A DNA stretch of 64,000 bases from positions 1,249,303 through 1,313,302 of the forward strand of contig NZ_KB235896.1 of NCBI RefSeq assembly GCF_000332135.1, read 5' to 3'. Positions 36,217-45,870 of this stretch are shown here, piece by piece. Each line of letters opens with the position of its first letter. Position 1 is the first letter of the stretch. Made by a program: the position numbers and the translations under genes. The notes under the pieces were generated by a model that searched no databases, was not told where the DNA came from, and worked only from the letters and a program-made list of their open reading frames with translations. This DNA comes from Anabaena sp. PCC 7108. Its GTDB lineage: Bacteria > Cyanobacteriota > Cyanobacteriia > Cyanobacteriales > Nostocaceae.

Positions 36217-37631
36217 TTAATGAATGCCTAAGACATCGCAATCAGCGTCACATTACTGAGCGAATAATTATACGCGGTACATTAGTTTTAGATACTCCAA
36301 CTTGTTTAGGAAGTGGTGATGCTGAGGGTGATACTGATTTAGTTATTTTACGAGACAGCGTAGAAGATAAAGCTTTACTGATGGGTTCTTCCATTGCTGG
36401 GGCGTTACGGAATTATTTACGGGATCATGAATATGGTTATAACGCAGAAGAAATATCTGTGTTATTTGGTGGACAACGCAGTGAAGAAGACGGTGAACAA
36501 AGTCCTTTAATTATTAATGATGCTATTAGCGACACTATCCCTCATGTAGAAGTACGAGATGGAGTCAAAATTAACAGTGTTACCAGAACTGCTGAAGATG
36601 GACAAAAATATGACTTGGAATTACTAGAAACTGGAACACAATTTGACCTCTATTTTGAATTACTAATAGAAAATAATCGAGAACAACTAATTAAAGAGTT
36701 AGTAATTGTTCTCCAAGGATTAGAAAAAGGTTCAATTTCTATTGGTATGAAAAAGCAACGTGGTTTTGGTCGCTGTCAGGTAAAAGAATGGCAAGTGTGG
36801 CAATTTGATTTACAAAAATATGATGACAGGATAGCGTGGTTAAATTTCCCTCATTGGACAACAGGTTTTTTACCAGAATATCGTATATATAAATCAATTG
36901 CTCATGCTTTGAGTGTATCTTTGGATGGAAAAGACAAACGTGATCGCCTGACCATTAATGCTACATTTACCCTTTCTAGTCCCTTATTAATTCGTTCTGG
37001 TCAAGCATCTAGCGATAAAGCACCTGATGTAGTACACCTCAAATCCCGACGAGATGGAGAGTTTAAACCAGTGTTATCTGGTACAAGTTTAGCAGGAGTA
37101 TTACGTCATCGTGCAGAACGAATTGTTAATACTCTCCAGAAAAATACAAACATTATTGATGAAATATTTGGTGTCGATTTCAGCAATGATAAAACGAAGA
37201 AAGCAAAAAAAAGTCGTTTAATTGTTCATGAGAGTGTCATTAAAGAAACAACTGATTTGGTACAAAATCGCATAGCTATTGACCGTTTTACAGGCGGTGT
37301 TTTACATGGTGCATTATTCAACGACCAACCAATTTATGGTAACGACAAAACAGAGTTGAACTTGGAATTAGAATTACGTCAACCGAAACCTCATGAAATT
37401 GGTTTGTTACTATTGTTAATTAAAGACTTGTGGACTGGAGATTTACCTGTTGGTGGTACGAGTAGTATTGGAAGGGGAAGATTACAGGGGAAGAAGGCAA
37501 AAATTACTTTAGCTTTAGAAAATAAAAGTTGGAATATTACCCAAACTTCAAAAGATGAACCGTTAACTATAGATAATGCTGAAGATTTAGAAAAATTTGT
37601 TGATGCGTTAAATGAGGAGGTAGCTGCTTGA
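36213..37631 (+). CDS. Double-RAMP Cas7 (Cas7-2x type)
   Basis: A 472-residue protein made of two Cas7-type RAMP units. Unit 1 (about 20-195): GTLVLDTPTCLGSGDAEGDT, then DLVILRD, LMGSSIAGALRNYL and GMKKQRGFGRCQV. Unit 2 (about 245-445): ATFTLSSPLLIRSGQASSDK, APDVVHLKSRRDG, LSGTSLAGVLRHRAERI and GGTSSIGRGRLQGKKA. Each has an Asp in the expected cleavage loop (DTDLVIL; APDVVHL). Tandem Cas7 fusions are typical of III-D variants and of the lineage leading to III-E. It overlaps both neighbours by 4 bases. Confidence 0.87.
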   Translation: MINECLRHRNQRHITERIIIRGTLVLDTPTCLGSGDAEGDTDLVILRDSVEDKALLMGSSIAGALRNYLRDHEYGYNAEEISVLFGGQRSEEDGEQSPLIINDAISDTIPHVEVRDGVKINSVTRTAEDGQKYDLELLETGTQFDLYFELLIENNREQLIKELVIVLQGLEKGSISIGMKKQRGFGRCQVKEWQVWQFDLQKYDDRIAWLNFPHWTTGFLPEYRIYKSIAHALSVSLDGKDKRDRLTINATFTLSSPLLIRSGQASSDKAPDVVHLKSRRDGEFKPVLSGTSLAGVLRHRAERIVNTLQKNTNIIDEIFGVDFSNDKTKKAKKSRLIVHESVIKETTDLVQNRIAIDRFTGGVLHGALFNDQPIYGNDKTELNLELELRQPKPHEIGLLLLLIKDLWTGDLPVGGTSSIGRGRLQGKKAKITLALENKSWNITQTSKDEPLTIDNAEDLEKFVDALNEEVAA

Positions 37632-38188
37632 ATAAACCAATACGTAAGCTTTTAGATATTTCAACCAATTCAGATATAAATAAATGGTTGGAAAAACAAG
37701 CTGAAGAATATCAATTAAAGTTTCTGTTAGCTCATGCAGAAGATGGAGTGATTTGGGGAAAATTTAAAGATGGTAAATTATTAACAGCAGATAACGTATT
37801 TAATTTTTTACCTAAATTACGTCCTTTTACTTTGCAACAATGTCGGGCTTTTGGTGAAACATCAGAAGTAATGCTTTGGCAGACTGATGAGGGTTTTAAA
37901 GCTCGTTTAATTCAAGATGAAAAGGATACAGAATTTATCCCTGAAAATCAGATTCTTTGGGGAACACAAGCAAGTAAAATTTGTGGTGATTTTACTTTAG
38001 TGTCAGATGGCTCACAAGGTCTACGTCATGCAGTTCCTTTAATTGATATTGAATTTGATGAGAATAAAAAATTATATCGTCCCTTGCGTTTAAGCGTCCA
38101 TCACTATGTTGATTACGATGATTCGGGTGTAGCTCGAATTGCTCTAAGTCGTCTAGTTAACTTAACTACTTTTAAGGAGATTAAATAA
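37628..38188 (+). CDS. csx19: Csx19 (TIGR03984 family)
   Basis: A 186-residue protein with a TTG start overlapping the previous stop. It has the family features IRKLLDISTNSDINKWLEKQ, FLLAHAEDGVIWGKFKDGKL, and LRLSVHHYVDYDDSGVARIA near the end. Csx19 occurs with Csx10 in type III-D modules and is part of the Synechocystis III-Dv complex; its biochemical role is not established. The stop shares one base with the next ATG. Confidence 0.82.
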   Translation: MNKPIRKLLDISTNSDINKWLEKQAEEYQLKFLLAHAEDGVIWGKFKDGKLLTADNVFNFLPKLRPFTLQQCRAFGETSEVMLWQTDEGFKARLIQDEKDTEFIPENQILWGTQASKICGDFTLVSDGSQGLRHAVPLIDIEFDENKKLYRPLRLSVHHYVDYDDSGVARIALSRLVNLTTFKEIK

Positions 38189-40200
38189 TGAATCCTAAAC
38201 ATATTACACCAGATTCTAAAAATCGTCGAGCCTTTGCACCTTACAATTTTGTCGAATTACCTGATGAAAACAAAATAGTTGTAGCACAAGAGCTTCCAAA
38301 ACAAAATTGTTATGATATACAACGACATACAGGTTATATTCAGTGTAATTTAGTGACAGAATCTCCTCTCTACATTCGTTGTGGATTAATTCCAGATGAC
38401 TTTAAAAAATTTGAAAATCGCACTTGCAATCATGAAGAACTCAATCAATTAATACTAGAAGAACAAAAACGATGGACTGACTTTTTTTATAATCCAGCTA
38501 ATAATTTTCCAATAATTCCTGGTAGTAGCTTGCGAGGTATGATCAGGAATATTTTTGAAATTGTTACCTATAGTAAACTTCATCAAGTTTCAGGATACCA
38601 AAAACTCTTTTTTCGTGCGGTTGCTGCACCTGATAATGATCCTCTGACTTACGAATATAAAAGAAAAATTTATGATAAAGTTAAAGCTGGATATCTACAA
38701 CAGCAAAGTGATGGTAAATGGTATATTTTTTTAGCTAAAACAGTTGAAAGACAGCCTTTTGTATGGGTTAAAAAATCAGCAATTCCTCGTGATGTCGGTT
38801 TAATTGATGTAAATAATATTGATTATCAACCTCAATATCTTAAAGTGCGATTTGATGAAATTAATAAAATTAAAACTCGCTATATTGCCAACCAAGTTAG
38901 CAAGGACAACCTTAATCATCAATACAAGGGTTATCTAGTAACAAGTGGCAATATGATGGAAGGAAATCCAGAAGGTAAATCTTCTCGTGAATATCATTGT
39001 TTAATAGGAGAAAAAACAGATAATTATGTTGAAATTGATCCTGGTGCAGTAGAAGATTATCGTGCTGCTTTAACTGATTTTCAGAAGAAATATTTTGATC
39101 AAGAAAATGGCATCCTAAAAAATGATTATCCTGTATTCTTCTGCGAAACCAAATTAGGTGAAAAAGTGACTCTATTTGGTCATAGTCCTAACTTCCGAGT
39201 ACCTTACACTCCCCCTACCAAAAATGGTCGTGCCACTTCGGTTACTGATTTTATTCCTCCTAAGTTCAAAAGCTCTGAAAATCCAGAAATTGACATGACT
39301 GAAGCAATTTTCGGTTGGGTAAAAGATAAAAAATTAGAGAATCAAACACGCGCAGGAAGAGTATTTATTACTGATGCTCTACTTGATAGTTCAACACCAG
39401 ATGAGCAAATTTGGTGTCAAAATAACCCTGATGAAAGAATCACTCCCCCCATTTTAGCTACTCCAAAACCTACTACTTTTCAGCATTATTTAGTCCAAAC
39501 AGATCCAGAAGCAAAAAGAGAAAACCTAAAGCACTATGGAAGTTACCCCATTAAAGATACAGTAATTCGTGGATATAAGTTATATTGGCATCAAAAAGAT
39601 GTTAGCAGTAGTTCAATTAGAGAATCTAATGAGGAAGAAATAAGCAATAAACCAAAACAATACACAAAAATTAGACCTATTAATTCAAAAGTTAGTTTTC
39701 ACTTCAAACTTTATTTTGATAATCTAACTGATGAAGAATTAGGTGCATTATTGTGGGTATTAGATTTGGCAAAAGAGAAAGAAAGCCGAATTTACGTCAA
39801 GGACGATCAAGAATATCGTTTTTCTCTTGGTATGGGTAAACCTTTTGGTATGGGAGCGGTTAAACTAACAAATCAACAATTATGGCTAAGTCAACGTCAA
39901 GAAAAACGCTATCAAAAGTTATTTAACGAAAATAATTGGGAAACAGGAAATTACAATGATACTGAAATTGAAGCAGAAGTCTTTGTAGAGTCATTCAAGA
40001 ATTATCTTTTGGATAAAAATAAAATAGGTGAAAATCCTCATGGAAATCTGGAAGATGTGAAACGCATCAAAATGTTATTAGCTATGTTGAGTTTTCCTGG
40101 AAAATCAAAAGGTAGTGTCCGGTATATGCAAATAGAACACCCGCGTAATAAAAATGAGTACGATGAACGTCCAGTCTTGCCAAATCCTTTTGATGTTTGA
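38188..40200 (+). CDS. Large RAMP protein, TIGR03986 family (Cas7 with insertion)
   Basis: A 670-residue RAMP protein, last gene of the cas run. Core RAMP elements are split: GYIQCNLVTESPLYIRCG near 50, then IPGSSLRGMIRNIFEIV near 110, and the closing FSLGMGKPFGMGAVKL near 545. The long middle (about 140-510) is an insertion between the halves. Length and order match TIGR03986 and the Cas7-insertion subunit of III-Dv complexes, where it caps the backbone. No terminator was clear after the stop; the convergent GH65 gene ends 123 bases further on. Confidence 0.85.
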   Translation: MNPKHITPDSKNRRAFAPYNFVELPDENKIVVAQELPKQNCYDIQRHTGYIQCNLVTESPLYIRCGLIPDDFKKFENRTCNHEELNQLILEEQKRWTDFFYNPANNFPIIPGSSLRGMIRNIFEIVTYSKLHQVSGYQKLFFRAVAAPDNDPLTYEYKRKIYDKVKAGYLQQQSDGKWYIFLAKTVERQPFVWVKKSAIPRDVGLIDVNNIDYQPQYLKVRFDEINKIKTRYIANQVSKDNLNHQYKGYLVTSGNMMEGNPEGKSSREYHCLIGEKTDNYVEIDPGAVEDYRAALTDFQKKYFDQENGILKNDYPVFFCETKLGEKVTLFGHSPNFRVPYTPPTKNGRATSVTDFIPPKFKSSENPEIDMTEAIFGWVKDKKLENQTRAGRVFITDALLDSSTPDEQIWCQNNPDERITPPILATPKPTTFQHYLVQTDPEAKRENLKHYGSYPIKDTVIRGYKLYWHQKDVSSSSIRESNEEEISNKPKQYTKIRPINSKVSFHFKLYFDNLTDEELGALLWVLDLAKEKESRIYVKDDQEYRFSLGMGKPFGMGAVKLTNQQLWLSQRQEKRYQKLFNENNWETGNYNDTEIEAEVFVESFKNYLLDKNKIGENPHGNLEDVKRIKMLLAMLSFPGKSKGSVRYMQIEHPRNKNEYDERPVLPNPFDV

Positions 40201-40323
40201 AGTGTTTTATAACTTAATTATCGCAATTTATAAAGTCAACGAAAACCGAAAAGATAAAGAGCGATCGCACTCCATCTCGCGCTAACCTAAAAGAAAGATA
40301 TCATTCAAAGAAAATGGCACAAC

Positions 40324-43185
40324 TCAACACACAGCACTCCTGAACAAATGTTCCCACTTGACACCTGCTAGACTAGGTAAAACAACATCAGCAGCCCCGA
40401 CTCTCTCAACAGGCCCCAGTCCTACCGCCCACATTCCCGCTGCTTTAGCTGCCTGAATACCTGCCGCTGCATCTTCAAAAACCACACACTGACTAGGTGG
40501 AATTCCTAACTGTTGGGCGGCATAAAGAAATAAATCCGGGGCAGGTTTGGGTGTTTGCACACTATAACCATCAGCCACAGCATCAAATTTATCCGCAATT
40601 CCTAATCGTTCAATAACCACACGAGCATTTTTACTCGCTGAACCAAGGGCTATTTTGATCCCAGCTTGGCGCAATTCATCCAACAGAGAAACCGCCCCAG
40701 GTAACAAATCCTGAGATGTGATATTTTCAATCAATTTCACATAATAGTCATTCTTCCGTTCCATCATTTCCTGAATTTGCACTTCTGAATATCGTCTATC
40801 ACCAATAATCAACATCAAAGAAGCGCGACGAGAAACACCCCGCAACGCTTCATTTGCCTCACGGTTAAAAGATATACCCTCTTCATCTGCTAACTTTTGC
40901 CAAGCTTGGTAGTGATAGTCTGCTGTATCCGTTAACACACCATCTAAATCAAAGATAACACCTCGAAGATTGACAACTTGAGAAGATGGAACAGAAGGAC
41001 GTAAATCAAAATCGTGCCATTTACCGTGCCAGTGCAACTTAAATTGGAGACGTTTCCAACCAGGAGGTAGGTGGGGATTAGCAACAGGAACATCTTCTTT
41101 AAATTGAATACCTCCAAACCCGAAAACTACAACTTGCCAAATTCCCCCAGCACTAGCACCGTGAATCCCATCTTGAGTATTACCGCGTTTATCTTGTAAA
41201 TCCACCATAGCCGCTTGCATAAACAAATCATAAGCTTCCTGTGATTTACCTAAATCGGCGGCTAAAATCGCGTGAATTGCCGGACCTAAAGAAGAACCAT
41301 AGGTGATATCTGTGCGAGGTGCGTAGTAGTCCCAATTTACTTGTAATATTTTCTGATTGTAGGGAAAGTCAGCAGATTCTCGCATTAGATACAGCAGCAT
41401 TAACACATCTGGCTGCTTAAGGACTTGGTATTTATTAGTTTTTTCAATTCCCAAGATGACTTGCATTGACTTTTGGCGTGGTTCGTAGTCGGCTAAATTG
41501 ATATCATCTAATTGGAAAAATTCCTCAGCTTGCTCAATTAATCCCGTTTCCGGGTTGTAGGAAATCCAAATTTTGTTAATGATTTCTTGCCAATGAGTTC
41601 TGATTTCAGTTGTCAATTGCAATTTCTCTGCTAATTCTGCCGCTTTTTCTGGGAACTGACGACATAACCAATCATCAACTAAACAAGCTTTTTCTAAATG
41701 CCATTGCACCATGCGGTTAGTAAAGCTATTGTTATTTACCAACTCGTGATATTCATCTGCACCTATCACCCCGCGAATTTCATACCGTTGAGCTTGAGAA
41801 TTAAACTCAACGCGGCTATTCCAGAAAATAGCGGTATCCAAAATCATCTCTGCGCCATAATCTCGCATCCACTCATCGTCCCCAGTTACCTGCCAGTAAT
41901 ACCAAGCTGCATAGGTAATATCTGCACTAATATGAATTTCCCGATCACGACACCAAATCCGCACATCTTCAGCATAAAAATCATTGGGTAGTGACCAGCG
42001 AGGTGTGATTTCATCCCCTGTCACAGCACTTTCCCAAGCAAACATCGCCCCTTGATATCCATAATGAAGCGCCTTGCGTCGCGCTCCATCGAGAGTGTGA
42101 TGGCGGTAAGTGAGGAGATTTCGAGCTATAGCTGGTTGGGTGAAAGTAAAAAATGGCAGGATAAAGATTTCTGTATCCCAAAAAACATGACCATGATAGC
42201 CAAATCCAGACAGAGTTTTAGCGGGAATACTGACTCTTTCATCATCACGCTTGGCAGCAATCAGTAATTGAAACAGATTGTAACGAATGGCAAAAGCCGC
42301 TGTTATATCACCCTCAATCACAATATCACTATGTTGCCAAACCTCCGCCCAGGCTTGTTCATTGGCATTACGGAGGGTGATATAGTCTGGTAGCTGGAGG
42401 AGTTTTGCTTGCGCGGCTGTGACTGGTTGCTCAACATCCCGCGAAGTAAAAACTGTGACAATTTTCTCTAACGTTACCGTCTGTTGTGGTTCAGCAAAAA
42501 AAGTGGCGCTAACGGTAGGATAACCAGGTGCAGTATTAACTTGCAGCTTGGCTTCAGTTCCTGATATGGTCATTCGCGCCGCGATACCGATATCTATCCG
42601 CGTGTTACGGGTGCGACTGTGTAACCAGAAGCCTTTGTCAATTTTACCTTGGTCTAGTCCTACCCAATGATTGAAACCTTGATTTTCAGGATAACCATTA
42701 ATACTAGCTTCTATTTCAATTAACCCATGAAAATCTACTGCTGTTAACTGGCAGTGTTGCCCTAATACATGATGATCTGCTAGGCTGGCAAAGCGTTCAA
42801 AATGGATATCTATAGTCTTTCCTTTGGGACTACGCCAACGCACAGAACGATTAAGAATTCCCTGACGTAGGTCTAATCGTCTGTCATATGCTAGTACTTC
42901 ACCTTGGTCAAGACGGAAGCGTTCCCCATCAATTATGACTACCAATGGTAGCCAATCTGGACAATTGGCAAGTTCTGTATAAACTACTGGCACATCGTCA
43001 TAAATACCATGAATAAAAGTCGCTGATAAAGCATGAGGATAGCCCTCTTCAAAACTTCCCCTTGTCCCTAAGTAGCCGTTACCAATGGTGAAAATTGTTT
43101 CTCTAGGGTGCAATAGGTGAGGGTGAAACTGGTTTTCAATTAATATCCAGTCTGTATAAATAAAATCTTGATAAATATCTGTCAT
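40324..43185 (-). CDS. GH65 disaccharide phosphorylase fused to beta-phosphoglucomutase
   Basis: A 953-residue fusion. Residues 1-740 are a GH65 phosphorylase (kojibiose/maltose/trehalose phosphorylase family). GNGYLGTRGSFEEG marks the N-terminal domain, GHVFWDTEIFILPF the barrel, and GADEYHELVNNNSFTN near 470 contains the catalytic Glu. Residues 745-953 are a HAD beta-phosphoglucomutase with VIFDLDGVLTDTADYH, LGSASKN, PKPAPDLFLYAA and VVFEDAAAGIQAA. The first half would release beta-glucose-1-phosphate from a disaccharide and the second convert it to glucose-6-phosphate without release. The gene is downstream of sucrose synthase on the same strand, about 260 bases apart. The disaccharide cannot be decided by eye. 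Confidence 0.92.
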   Translation of the reverse strand: MTDIYQDFIYTDWILIENQFHPHLLHPRETIFTIGNGYLGTRGSFEEGYPHALSATFIHGIYDDVPVVYTELANCPDWLPLVVIIDGERFRLDQGEVLAYDRRLDLRQGILNRSVRWRSPKGKTIDIHFERFASLADHHVLGQHCQLTAVDFHGLIEIEASINGYPENQGFNHWVGLDQGKIDKGFWLHSRTRNTRIDIGIAARMTISGTEAKLQVNTAPGYPTVSATFFAEPQQTVTLEKIVTVFTSRDVEQPVTAAQAKLLQLPDYITLRNANEQAWAEVWQHSDIVIEGDITAAFAIRYNLFQLLIAAKRDDERVSIPAKTLSGFGYHGHVFWDTEIFILPFFTFTQPAIARNLLTYRHHTLDGARRKALHYGYQGAMFAWESAVTGDEITPRWSLPNDFYAEDVRIWCRDREIHISADITYAAWYYWQVTGDDEWMRDYGAEMILDTAIFWNSRVEFNSQAQRYEIRGVIGADEYHELVNNNSFTNRMVQWHLEKACLVDDWLCRQFPEKAAELAEKLQLTTEIRTHWQEIINKIWISYNPETGLIEQAEEFFQLDDINLADYEPRQKSMQVILGIEKTNKYQVLKQPDVLMLLYLMRESADFPYNQKILQVNWDYYAPRTDITYGSSLGPAIHAILAADLGKSQEAYDLFMQAAMVDLQDKRGNTQDGIHGASAGGIWQVVVFGFGGIQFKEDVPVANPHLPPGWKRLQFKLHWHGKWHDFDLRPSVPSSQVVNLRGVIFDLDGVLTDTADYHYQAWQKLADEEGISFNREANEALRGVSRRASLMLIIGDRRYSEVQIQEMMERKNDYYVKLIENITSQDLLPGAVSLLDELRQAGIKIALGSASKNARVVIERLGIADKFDAVADGYSVQTPKPAPDLFLYAAQQLGIPPSQCVVFEDAAAGIQAAKAAGMWAVGLGPVERVGAADVVLPSLAGVKWEHLFRSAVC

Positions 43186-43446
43186 ATTCAGATTTGGGAT
43201 AATTAAATTTTGATGAGATTTGGGATGAGAAAATAGATAGGAACAATATTTGAATTGGATTTTTTTATTTTTAGGTGGGATAAATTCTCATCTCAGTCAG
43301 GGGTTTATTCCTAACTTGTATCGCCAAATTCTGGTCTTTTACAGAGAAAATATGCCAATGGATAGCAGGATATGGAGAGGGCTAAAGCCCTGACTACAAA
43401 ACTTCATTAAAACTTCATTTACGTTACGCTACTGGATTTTTTAAAC
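43186..43446. other. Gap between sucrose synthase and GH65 genes
   Basis: 261 bases without a gene. A short palindrome AGGGCTAAAGCCCT near 43378 resembles the REP-like hairpin at the left end of the IS605 element at 62433. Confidence 0.5.
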
Positions 43447-45870
43447 TTAAATCAAAGCATGGCGACCCAGATGTTGTTCCAGAATCTTTTCGGCTCTGGG
43501 TTTATAGACTAAATGGAATAAAGTTTCCATATACCGATCTCTGGCTTCATGATCTTCTGGAGCAACAAAATTCCAAAAACTAAACATTTTCGCTAGTAAT
43601 AGTAATTGTTCGCTGTGTAAATTCCAGTTGTATTTATGGCGAATTCTTTGGATCATCCATTGGGAAAATTTATGCCAATATTCGGGGGATTGATCACATT
43701 GATCGAGAAAATCTAAAATTGTTTTTGCTGTTCCTGCTAAATCTGTTGGGTTAAGATAAAATCTTCCGTTCTGATTATCAATAATTTCTAATGCTCCACC
43801 AAATTTAGTAGCAAAAGTTGGTAAGCCCGAAATCATTGCTTCTAAAATGCTCCTCCCGAAAGACTCATAAAGAGCAAAATGGACATAAATACCTTGATTA
43901 TCAGCAATAATGCGGTAAGCTTCACCCATGTTACGACTAGGTAAGCGCATTCCTATCCAACGAATTTTACCTTGGATATGATATTCATTAATAATATCGT
44001 GAAGTTTTTCGATTTCTCTGGCATCTTCTGAGTTAGTCGATTGATCAGGATGTACTTTACTGGTTAACAAAATTAGGTTGCAGCGCTCTTGTAATGCTTG
44101 ATTTTGACCAAAACATTCAGCTAAACCAGTGAGGTTTTTAATTGATGTAACGGGAGTAACTGCAAAGATTGGTCTTTTTTTTATGTCATCTAAGTGACCA
44201 ATAATTTTGTGATCTTCACGGCTAAAAAGTAGGTCTTGAATATCTTGGCGTAGCAGGGAATTACGTTTTTCTGTTTGGCTATATGGAAAAAAGAAAGTTT
44301 CACTTACACCTGGTGCCACTACATTAAATTTAGGACTAAATAAATCAATTCCATTAATTACATGATATAACTGGGGCATGGTGAAAAAATTATAAGATTC
44401 ATATTGCCCCATTGTGTCTGGTGTACCTAGAATTTCTTGATAGGATGAAGTTATAATAAAATCCGCTGAATTCATGCTGATTAAGTCGGCAGTGAATTGG
44501 GTAGAGAAATGATATTTTTCTTCTAATTCTTGCCAGTACAAGTTACTAAATAAATATTTGGGCTTTTCCAGAGAATGAGCAATATTACATTGGGTGACTT
44601 TCATGCGGCGGGAAAGAAGAAAGGCGACTAAGTTACCATCACTATAATTGCCGATAATTAGATTGGGTTTACCTTTAAATTGTGCTAATAATTCTCTTTC
44701 GGCATCGTGGGCAAATCTTTCTAAATAAGGCCAAATTTCAAATTTAGAAATCCAGTTATTAGTAACTTCTGGATTAAATTCTGCAAAGGGAATCCGCAAA
44801 ATCCAGGCGTTTTCTGTATTGTGAACTTTTTCTAATCGCAAGTCACAAAATGTTTCTTCGCAATTGGGAATGAGGCGGGTGAGAATAATTACATGAGGTT
44901 TAATACCTAATATGTCCAGACCAGCAAGTTTGATTTCCTCTCGCAGTTTGTTTTCTAAGCTGCGTGCTTGTTCAAGAACATAGATGACTTGACCTAATGT
45001 TTCATCTCTGCCTAAAACATCTTCTTGAGCTACCCAGCCATGTATGGAAATGAGGACGACGCGAAAAATAGCCGGGATACGCGCTACAAAGGCTTCCAGG
45101 ATTGAGGGTTGGGGGGTGTGAATGAGTCTTTGTAGCAGTTCTAGGGTTTCTCTAACTCGCCCTGCATTGTTACCCCAGCCAGCTTCTAAACCGAGTTGTT
45201 GGAGGTGAGAGCGAAATTCTGCGTAGGGTTCGTCAGGAGGTCTTTCAGTCAAAAAAGTTATGGCTGGCTTAATTTGTTTGGCTAGTTCTATTCCTGAGCG
45301 AATGCGTGAGCTAATGAGTAGCCGCATCCCATTGTATTGCAATCTTTGTAAAGCTTGAAATAAAAGCTCTAGCCAATGTTCAGGGTCATTGACAGATTGA
45401 TTGCATAAATAATGGTTGAGGAAGGCTAGACCTTGGCCAATGTTTCTGGGGTCGCTGATACTGGGAGATGTTTGGTAAAAGGGATGGAGGTCAATTTCTA
45501 AAATGTGGGGTTGGTAGCGGTTGACTAAGCGATCGCTCACATCTAATAACTCTTTAGGTGTCATGAGATCAAACTTAGTCCCATCTGCGGTTAGTCGCCA
45601 TACTTCTTGACTCGCTATTTTGGGTCTGACAACAAACCATGTACTTTTATGGTCAAGAATTATTTCATGGGTGTAGTGTATGAGTGTGCCGATAGAGGAA
45701 GAGTGATAAAAATAAGCAGCTTTTTGGGATTGATGACAGTAATTTGCAAAAGCTTGCAAAATTTCATTTCTCAAAAAGTAAGATTTATCAGTTTTAGATA
45801 AAATCAAAATAAACTGCTGAAGAGCAGTTTTCTCCTCAGTATTTAAACCAGTTTGCAGTAATTCATACAT
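43447..45870 (-). CDS. sus: Sucrose synthase
   Basis: An 807-residue GT-B glycosyltransferase (sucrose + UDP or ADP to fructose + NDP-glucose, reversible). Length and layout match cyanobacterial sucrose synthases, with the N-terminal regulatory helices (1-270), a GT1-like N lobe, and the C lobe donor site ESFGRSILEAMISGLP (the E-x7-E motif near 675). GNYSDGNLVAFLLSRRM is the family's nucleotide-site motif. In filamentous cyanobacteria this enzyme breaks down sucrose and matters for carbon supply to heterocysts. Cyanobacteria often carry two paralogues; I cannot tell SusA from SusB here. The GH65-betaPGM gene follows on the same strand. Confidence 0.94.
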   Translation of the reverse strand: MYELLQTGLNTEEKTALQQFILILSKTDKSYFLRNEILQAFANYCHQSQKAAYFYHSSSIGTLIHYTHEIILDHKSTWFVVRPKIASQEVWRLTADGTKFDLMTPKELLDVSDRLVNRYQPHILEIDLHPFYQTSPSISDPRNIGQGLAFLNHYLCNQSVNDPEHWLELLFQALQRLQYNGMRLLISSRIRSGIELAKQIKPAITFLTERPPDEPYAEFRSHLQQLGLEAGWGNNAGRVRETLELLQRLIHTPQPSILEAFVARIPAIFRVVLISIHGWVAQEDVLGRDETLGQVIYVLEQARSLENKLREEIKLAGLDILGIKPHVIILTRLIPNCEETFCDLRLEKVHNTENAWILRIPFAEFNPEVTNNWISKFEIWPYLERFAHDAERELLAQFKGKPNLIIGNYSDGNLVAFLLSRRMKVTQCNIAHSLEKPKYLFSNLYWQELEEKYHFSTQFTADLISMNSADFIITSSYQEILGTPDTMGQYESYNFFTMPQLYHVINGIDLFSPKFNVVAPGVSETFFFPYSQTEKRNSLLRQDIQDLLFSREDHKIIGHLDDIKKRPIFAVTPVTSIKNLTGLAECFGQNQALQERCNLILLTSKVHPDQSTNSEDAREIEKLHDIINEYHIQGKIRWIGMRLPSRNMGEAYRIIADNQGIYVHFALYESFGRSILEAMISGLPTFATKFGGALEIIDNQNGRFYLNPTDLAGTAKTILDFLDQCDQSPEYWHKFSQWMIQRIRHKYNWNLHSEQLLLLAKMFSFWNFVAPEDHEARDRYMETLFHLVYKPRAEKILEQHLGRHALI

